A stretch of DNA of 8,664 bases from Candidatus Methylomirabilota bacterium (GTDB taxonomy: Bacteria; Methylomirabilota; Methylomirabilia; Methylomirabilales; CSP1-5): positions 1-8,664 of the forward strand of contig JAKEGQ010000051.1 of the NCBI GenBank assembly GCA_022615475.1, read 5' to 3'. The position numbers were made by a program, and so were the translations under genes. Below are positions 5,164 through 8,664 of the stretch, one piece after another; the first letter of the stretch is position 1, and each line of letters starts with the position of its first letter. The notes beneath the pieces were generated by a model, which was given only the letters and a program-made list of their open reading frames with translations, did not search any database and had not been told where the DNA came from.

Positions 5164-6840
5164 ATGGACCTCGAGGTCGCGATAGGGGCCTTGATCGTCT
5201 TCTGGGTGGCGTGTTACCGCTTCAACGCGCCTCCACCACCCAAGCCTTCACAGCCCGAAGGGACGTCCCCTGTGCTGGGGGTGATCAAAGGTCTGTTCCA
5301 GTGGAAGGAGGAGCCAGACTCGTCCCTCTTCCCGCCCCCTCGGGCGAACACCACCCTCTTCAAGTTCTGGCTGTACCGGATCGCGTACACCTGCACAGGC
5401 CTCGCCGTCTATTTCACGATGTACAAGGTCCCGGGAGTCGCAAAGGCGGTTCAGCAGATCATCAACATGGCGGCCGGGTCGGACACGCCGATCCTCAAAG
5501 ACGCGGGACCCGTCGTGATCGCGTTCATCGTCGCGGCCATCTTCCCCGAGCTTCCCCCCCTCAAGGGGGCCGAACGAGCCGTCCGACGCCTCCTGTACGA
5601 GCGCGCCATGATTCCGGCGCAGCAACTCAGCGAGCGCACACGCTTGAAGGAGGCCGAGTACCAGGCGCGCCCCGCCGTGCTCGAGGCCGTCCGGAAGAAA
5701 TTGGAAGTCGAGGGCTTCGAGGGGTCCGACCTCGTCTACGACGCGACCCCCACAGTACGGTCGCTGTGGACGAAGGCCTCGCTGCTGATCGCCCACCTTG
5801 CCCGGTGGCAGGGCAAGGACAAGTACAAGACGGCATTTGCGGTCCTCCGCGAGCGTGACAGCGACAAGTTGTCCGTGCACCACGTCACTGAGGCCTACGA
5901 GGCCCTCAAGGGGGACGCAAAGGTCTGCTTTAAGGCGAGGCGCGAGCATCCCGGCGCTCCGGAGACCGAGGCGCGTGAAGCGGCCTTCCGGCGGGAATGC
6001 AAGGCGCTCCTGGGCCACCTCTATGATCTTTTGAGCCGCGTGTCGCTGAAGTCGCACGTGACCGAGCGCGAGCGGACCAAGTGCATGGCCGAGGTCGGGT
6101 TCCTGCTCGAGCCGCGCGAGGGGGGCCCCGTCCCCGACATGAACGATCTCGTCGCGCTCGCCCTCGTCCTCAGTGCGGTCGTCATTGTTCCCCTGTCGCT
6201 GCGCCTCGACCTGAATCGGGCGCTCCTCATCGGTGTCATCACCTATACGGCGGTCTTGATCCCGATCCTGATCGCCCACCGATATCCGGAGTTCGCCCAG
6301 AAAGCGGGAGGGGCAACTCCGGCGATTGCGTTTCCGGTCGTGTCCGGGATCGTCGCCGGGGCCGTCGGGATGGTCTTCAGCGTCGTCTCGAATTCAATCG
6401 CCGCCGGTGACCTGGGAAGTGGCGTGCTCCTCGACTTCGCGAAGGGCTGGGCCACGTACGCCGGTCGCAGCTACCCGTGGAGCACCCTTCACGCCATTAT
6501 GGCTGCTTTGGTCGCTTGGCGCATTCGCACCGGCACGTACCCGGACCCCACCCAACTCAAGGGCATCGGCCGGATCCGTGCGTGGGGAGACCTCTGGGAT
6601 GCGGGGATCTTCGTGGGGTGCGTCGTTGCCTGGATGGCTTTCTTCGTGCGGCCACAGGTCGCCGTATTGTGGAAGAGGCCAGAGGCGGCGTCGGACTGGC
6701 GGCTCCTGATCATTCCGGCGATGATGGCTTTTGCCATGGGCTTTTTCGTGCCCACCTGGTACCGGGCGAACCTGCTCCGGATGACGAAAGCGAGGGAAGA
6801 GATCCGGCCCGCCCCAGGCGCCACCCCCGCCACCCCCTAG
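5164..6840 (+). CDS. Uncharacterised multi-pass membrane protein, 558 residues
   Basis: I do not recognise a family. The layout is clear: an N-terminal membrane segment (4-20) followed by a Pro-rich stretch (APPPPKPSQPEG), two further segments (about 68-88 and 113-131), a large charged soluble domain (132-325), then about six segments (326-346, 353-371, 384-408, 437-455, 477-495, 512-530) and a charged Pro-rich tail. The soluble domain has a run of acidic/basic helices, with cysteines at 255, 279 and 307. No nucleotide-binding, kinase or transporter signature is seen. ATG 5164 has GGGAG 6 bp upstream. It may follow the small membrane ORF in one transcript and is convergent with the TPR gene, only 33 bp away. 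A sensor, channel or envelope protein are all possible. Confidence 0.88.
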   Translation: MDLEVAIGALIVFWVACYRFNAPPPPKPSQPEGTSPVLGVIKGLFQWKEEPDSSLFPPPRANTTLFKFWLYRIAYTCTGLAVYFTMYKVPGVAKAVQQIINMAAGSDTPILKDAGPVVIAFIVAAIFPELPPLKGAERAVRRLLYERAMIPAQQLSERTRLKEAEYQARPAVLEAVRKKLEVEGFEGSDLVYDATPTVRSLWTKASLLIAHLARWQGKDKYKTAFAVLRERDSDKLSVHHVTEAYEALKGDAKVCFKARREHPGAPETEAREAAFRRECKALLGHLYDLLSRVSLKSHVTERERTKCMAEVGFLLEPREGGPVPDMNDLVALALVLSAVVIVPLSLRLDLNRALLIGVITYTAVLIPILIAHRYPEFAQKAGGATPAIAFPVVSGIVAGAVGMVFSVVSNSIAAGDLGSGVLLDFAKGWATYAGRSYPWSTLHAIMAALVAWRIRTGTYPDPTQLKGIGRIRAWGDLWDAGIFVGCVVAWMAFFVRPQVAVLWKRPEAASDWRLLIIPAMMAFAMGFFVPTWYRANLLRMTKAREEIRPAPGATPATP

Positions 6841-6873
6841 CATTCGTGCCGGCAGCACCTTATCGTCCTGCGT

Positions 6874-8256
6874 TCAAGGAGCCTTGGCGTCGGGGGGTCG
6901 GGTGGCAGAACCTGACCCCTTATCCGTGGCCGGGGCGGCATCGCGCTCGGCCTTCAGTCTCGCAATCCGGTCCTTGAGTCGCTGGTTTCGGGGCTCAAGC
7001 GTCAATACCGACTCAAACTTCTCAATCGCCGCATCGAGCTCTTTCTGCTTCGCCAGCTCCTCTCCCCACCGAACAAGGGCCGAGGAGTATTTCCACGAGA
7101 TTTGCTCCGCGAAATGCGAACTGAGACGAGCCAGCTCTTGGTAGTGCCGCACCGCGTCCGAAAACGATCGGCTCTCGTAAAAGTAGTCGCCCGCGATTTG
7201 ATGAGCTGCGACGAAGGTCGGGCTCAACGCAATCGCCTTTTGAATCTCTTGAATGCCTTGCTCCCTTTTTCCCATGCGGACGAGAGAAAGGCCCCGGGCC
7301 AGGCGAATGCGGGGGTTGTCCGGCTCTAATCGGAGTGCTTTGGTGAAATGCTCTTCGGCCTCTTTCTCATTGCCTCTCATCGCGTACGACAGCCCCCAAG
7401 TGCTGTAAAGGATTCCCAAGTTGGGATTGGTCGTCAGGGCCTTTTGGAAAGCGGCATCGGCCTCTTCGTACTCTTCACGGAGGGTGTGGGCGAGTCCCAG
7501 GTTGTTATACGCCGGTGGGAAGTCGGGCCGTAACGTGAGTGCCTTGAGAAACATCTCTCGTCCCTCCTGCTCCCGGCCCTCGGCCATATGCACGAGACCC
7601 CACAGGTTATAGGCCCAGGGATCGTCATCCGCAGGCGCATTGGCGACGCAGTGCTCGATCAATGCGACCGCCGACCGTGGATCTCGATTAAAGAGATAAA
7701 AGGCCAACAAGCATGGATCTGTGCTCCTGATCAGGTCCTGGGCCCCCAGGTAAAGCAGCTCATCCAGCCCGCGGGCCGAGCGGACGAGCTGCGTATGTCG
7801 GTGATTCCCGGGCTGATGGAGTCGCAGCCGAAGCCGAAGGACATCCTCGTCACGGGTGATTTCGCCGCCGATGCGGGTTTCGGGAATATTGAACAGTCGG
7901 CGCACTTCACTCAGAAACGACTTGAAGGAGATGCCCGTGGTCGGAATCTGAATATCGGCCTGCGTCCAGTCAGCGGTGATCGCGCGCCCGTCCTTCATCG
8001 ACTTGTACTCGAGTCGGATCGCCATCACTTCGTCCATCAACCGGTAGGCGATAACCTGCGGGGTGTACCCGCGTTGCACGAGTTCCTCGGGCGCCCCAAT
8101 CGGCTCGACGAGGACCGTGTCCCGGAACGCGGCGACGAGCATTGCCGTCAGCACCGCCACGAGGAATCCCAGCAGCACAACAGAAGTGATCACCGCGCTG
8201 ATGCCCCGCACCCTGGCGGCCAGATGTTCGATCCCCGATCCTCGACCGCTATTCAT
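6874..8256 (-). CDS. Membrane-anchored TPR protein
   Basis: A 460-residue protein with an N-terminal anchor (hydrophobic about 21-43, preceded by Arg) and the rest probably outside the cytoplasm. Residues 47-200 form a domain I cannot name, with motifs EPIGAPEELVQRGYTPQVIA, DIQIPTTGISFKSFLSEVRR and IGGEITRDEDVLRLRLRL. Tetratricopeptide repeats follow from about 213 to 420, for example AYNLWGLVHMAEGREQEGRE, AYNNLGLAHTLREEYEEADA and LYSTWGLSYAMRGNEKEAEE. A Lys/Pro/Ala-rich tail ends it. TPR units mediate protein-protein contacts, so an assembly or scaffold role is likely. ATG 8256 is chosen because GGAGG lies 7 bp upstream; ATG 8286 lacks a site. It has its own promoter and converges on the 558-residue membrane gene. 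Confidence 0.9.
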   Translation of the reverse strand: MNSGRGSGIEHLAARVRGISAVITSVVLLGFLVAVLTAMLVAAFRDTVLVEPIGAPEELVQRGYTPQVIAYRLMDEVMAIRLEYKSMKDGRAITADWTQADIQIPTTGISFKSFLSEVRRLFNIPETRIGGEITRDEDVLRLRLRLHQPGNHRHTQLVRSARGLDELLYLGAQDLIRSTDPCLLAFYLFNRDPRSAVALIEHCVANAPADDDPWAYNLWGLVHMAEGREQEGREMFLKALTLRPDFPPAYNNLGLAHTLREEYEEADAAFQKALTTNPNLGILYSTWGLSYAMRGNEKEAEEHFTKALRLEPDNPRIRLARGLSLVRMGKREQGIQEIQKAIALSPTFVAAHQIAGDYFYESRSFSDAVRHYQELARLSSHFAEQISWKYSSALVRWGEELAKQKELDAAIEKFESVLTLEPRNQRLKDRIARLKAERDAAPATDKGSGSATRPPDAKAP

Positions 8257-8311
8257 CCGACCCCCTCCGTCGCACAGAGGTCGCATGCCCGCACTTGGCT
8301 ATTTGGGGCAA

Positions 8312-8340
8312 AGTATGGCGCGGTCACCGGAGGGTGTCAA
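8312..8340 (-). promoter_or_regulatory. Promoter of the TPR gene
   Basis: On the minus strand, TTGACA (8340-8335, perfect), a 17-bp spacer and CATACT (8317-8312, 4 of 6). The predicted start near 8305 gives a leader of about 49 nt to ATG 8256. It lies in the 94-bp gap after the upstream gene, so the TPR gene is probably transcribed on its own as well. Confidence 0.55.
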
Positions 8341-8350
8341 GCGGGGGAAG

Positions 8351-8664
8351 TCAGCGACGAGCCTTCTGCATCGGGTCGGTAGAAACATCCTCGATTTGTG
8401 CCACGTTCCCACCCGGGCATTTGGCGTCTTTCAGAGCCTCATCCACGACCCGCGAGCACGCGGCTTTGAAGGACTCGCCATTGGTATGCTGTCCGACCCA
8501 AAAGCCGCCGAAAAATCCCACAAGCACCCCTGTGATGAGGAGGGTAAAGATCGCGAGGATCATCCGGACTCTGTGCCGAGCATCGGCCGTCGAGTGGATG
8601 TCTCGCTCCGCGATCACCGCCTCGTATCCCTCACGATCCACCACCACCACCGGTTTCGTCAGGA
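8351..8664 (-). CDS. Small single-pass membrane protein, 5' end beyond the right edge
   Basis: The frame is open from the window edge (LTKPVVVVDREGYEAVIAER) to the stop at 8353-8351, about 104 codons. One membrane segment, ILAIFTLLITGVLVGFFGGF, follows a short charged N-terminal part. The C-terminal part (about 50 residues) is soluble with two cysteines (CSRVV and KCPGG), possibly a disulfide if exported. GTG 8650 could be a start but has no ribosome binding site, and the codons upstream stay open, so the true start is probably outside. No family is recognised. It is co-directional with and 94 bp upstream of the TPR gene. Confidence 0.65.
   Translation of the reverse strand, partial: LTKPVVVVDREGYEAVIAERDIHSTADARHRVRMILAIFTLLITGVLVGFFGGFWVGQHTNGESFKAACSRVVDEALKDAKCPGGNVAQIEDVSTDPMQKARR

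Noticed and set aside
5248..6279. 343-codon open frame on the minus strand
   Set aside because: It mirrors the 558-residue membrane gene; its charge-rich low-complexity text is typical of a GC-rich antisense shadow.
6870..6888. CAAGG-AG-CCTTG palindrome at the end of the TPR gene
   Set aside because: Five-base arms with a 2-base centre, overlapping the stop codon and last codons; within chance expectation and lacking a T-run.

Overview
This is a bacterial chromosomal window, moderately GC-rich by eye. Starts follow GGAGG-type ribosome binding sites, and sigma70-like promoters read TTGACA - 17 bp - weak -10. There are no rRNA or tRNA genes, CRISPR arrays, transposases or phage genes. The gene set (acetolactate decarboxylase, RHH/PIN toxin-antitoxin, DJ-1/PfpI, TerC, several unrecognised proteins) would fit an environmental lineage such as Nitrospirota or NC10. 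That placement is a hunch; nothing in the sequence proves it.

Left part (1-1950). A leftward coiled-coil gene runs off the left edge and has its own promoter. Next, on the + strand, comes an alpha-acetolactate decarboxylase (budA/alsD type) with every known active-site residue but an odd N-terminus that suggests a frameshift. An unrecognised 156-residue protein follows, bracketed by two imperfect copies of a 35-bp sequence.

Middle (1951-4650). A leftward type II toxin-antitoxin operon encodes an RHH antitoxin and a PIN toxin that overlap by one base. Its promoter carries five CAAGT/ACTTG pentamers, which look like the antitoxin's operator. Divergently, on the + strand, lie a DJ-1/PfpI protein close to the plant DJ-1D glyoxalase-III type, a TerC-family membrane protein and a 107-residue protein of unknown function. 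The three are co-oriented with gaps of 139 and 72 bp and may form a stress or metal-homeostasis cluster (inference).

Right part (4651-8664). About 380 bp without a convincing gene hold a chain of perfect inverted repeats and a TTGACA set in a hairpin loop. A doubtful small membrane ORF follows, then a 558-residue multi-pass membrane protein that matches no family I know. Convergent to it is a leftward membrane-anchored TPR protein with its own promoter. Upstream of that lies a leftward small membrane protein cut by the right edge.

The most interesting points are the structured intergenic region with its promoter-like elements (4651-5060), the antitoxin operator array (2607-2660), the 35-bp repeats around the orphan gene (1274-1925), and the unrecognised 558-residue membrane protein.
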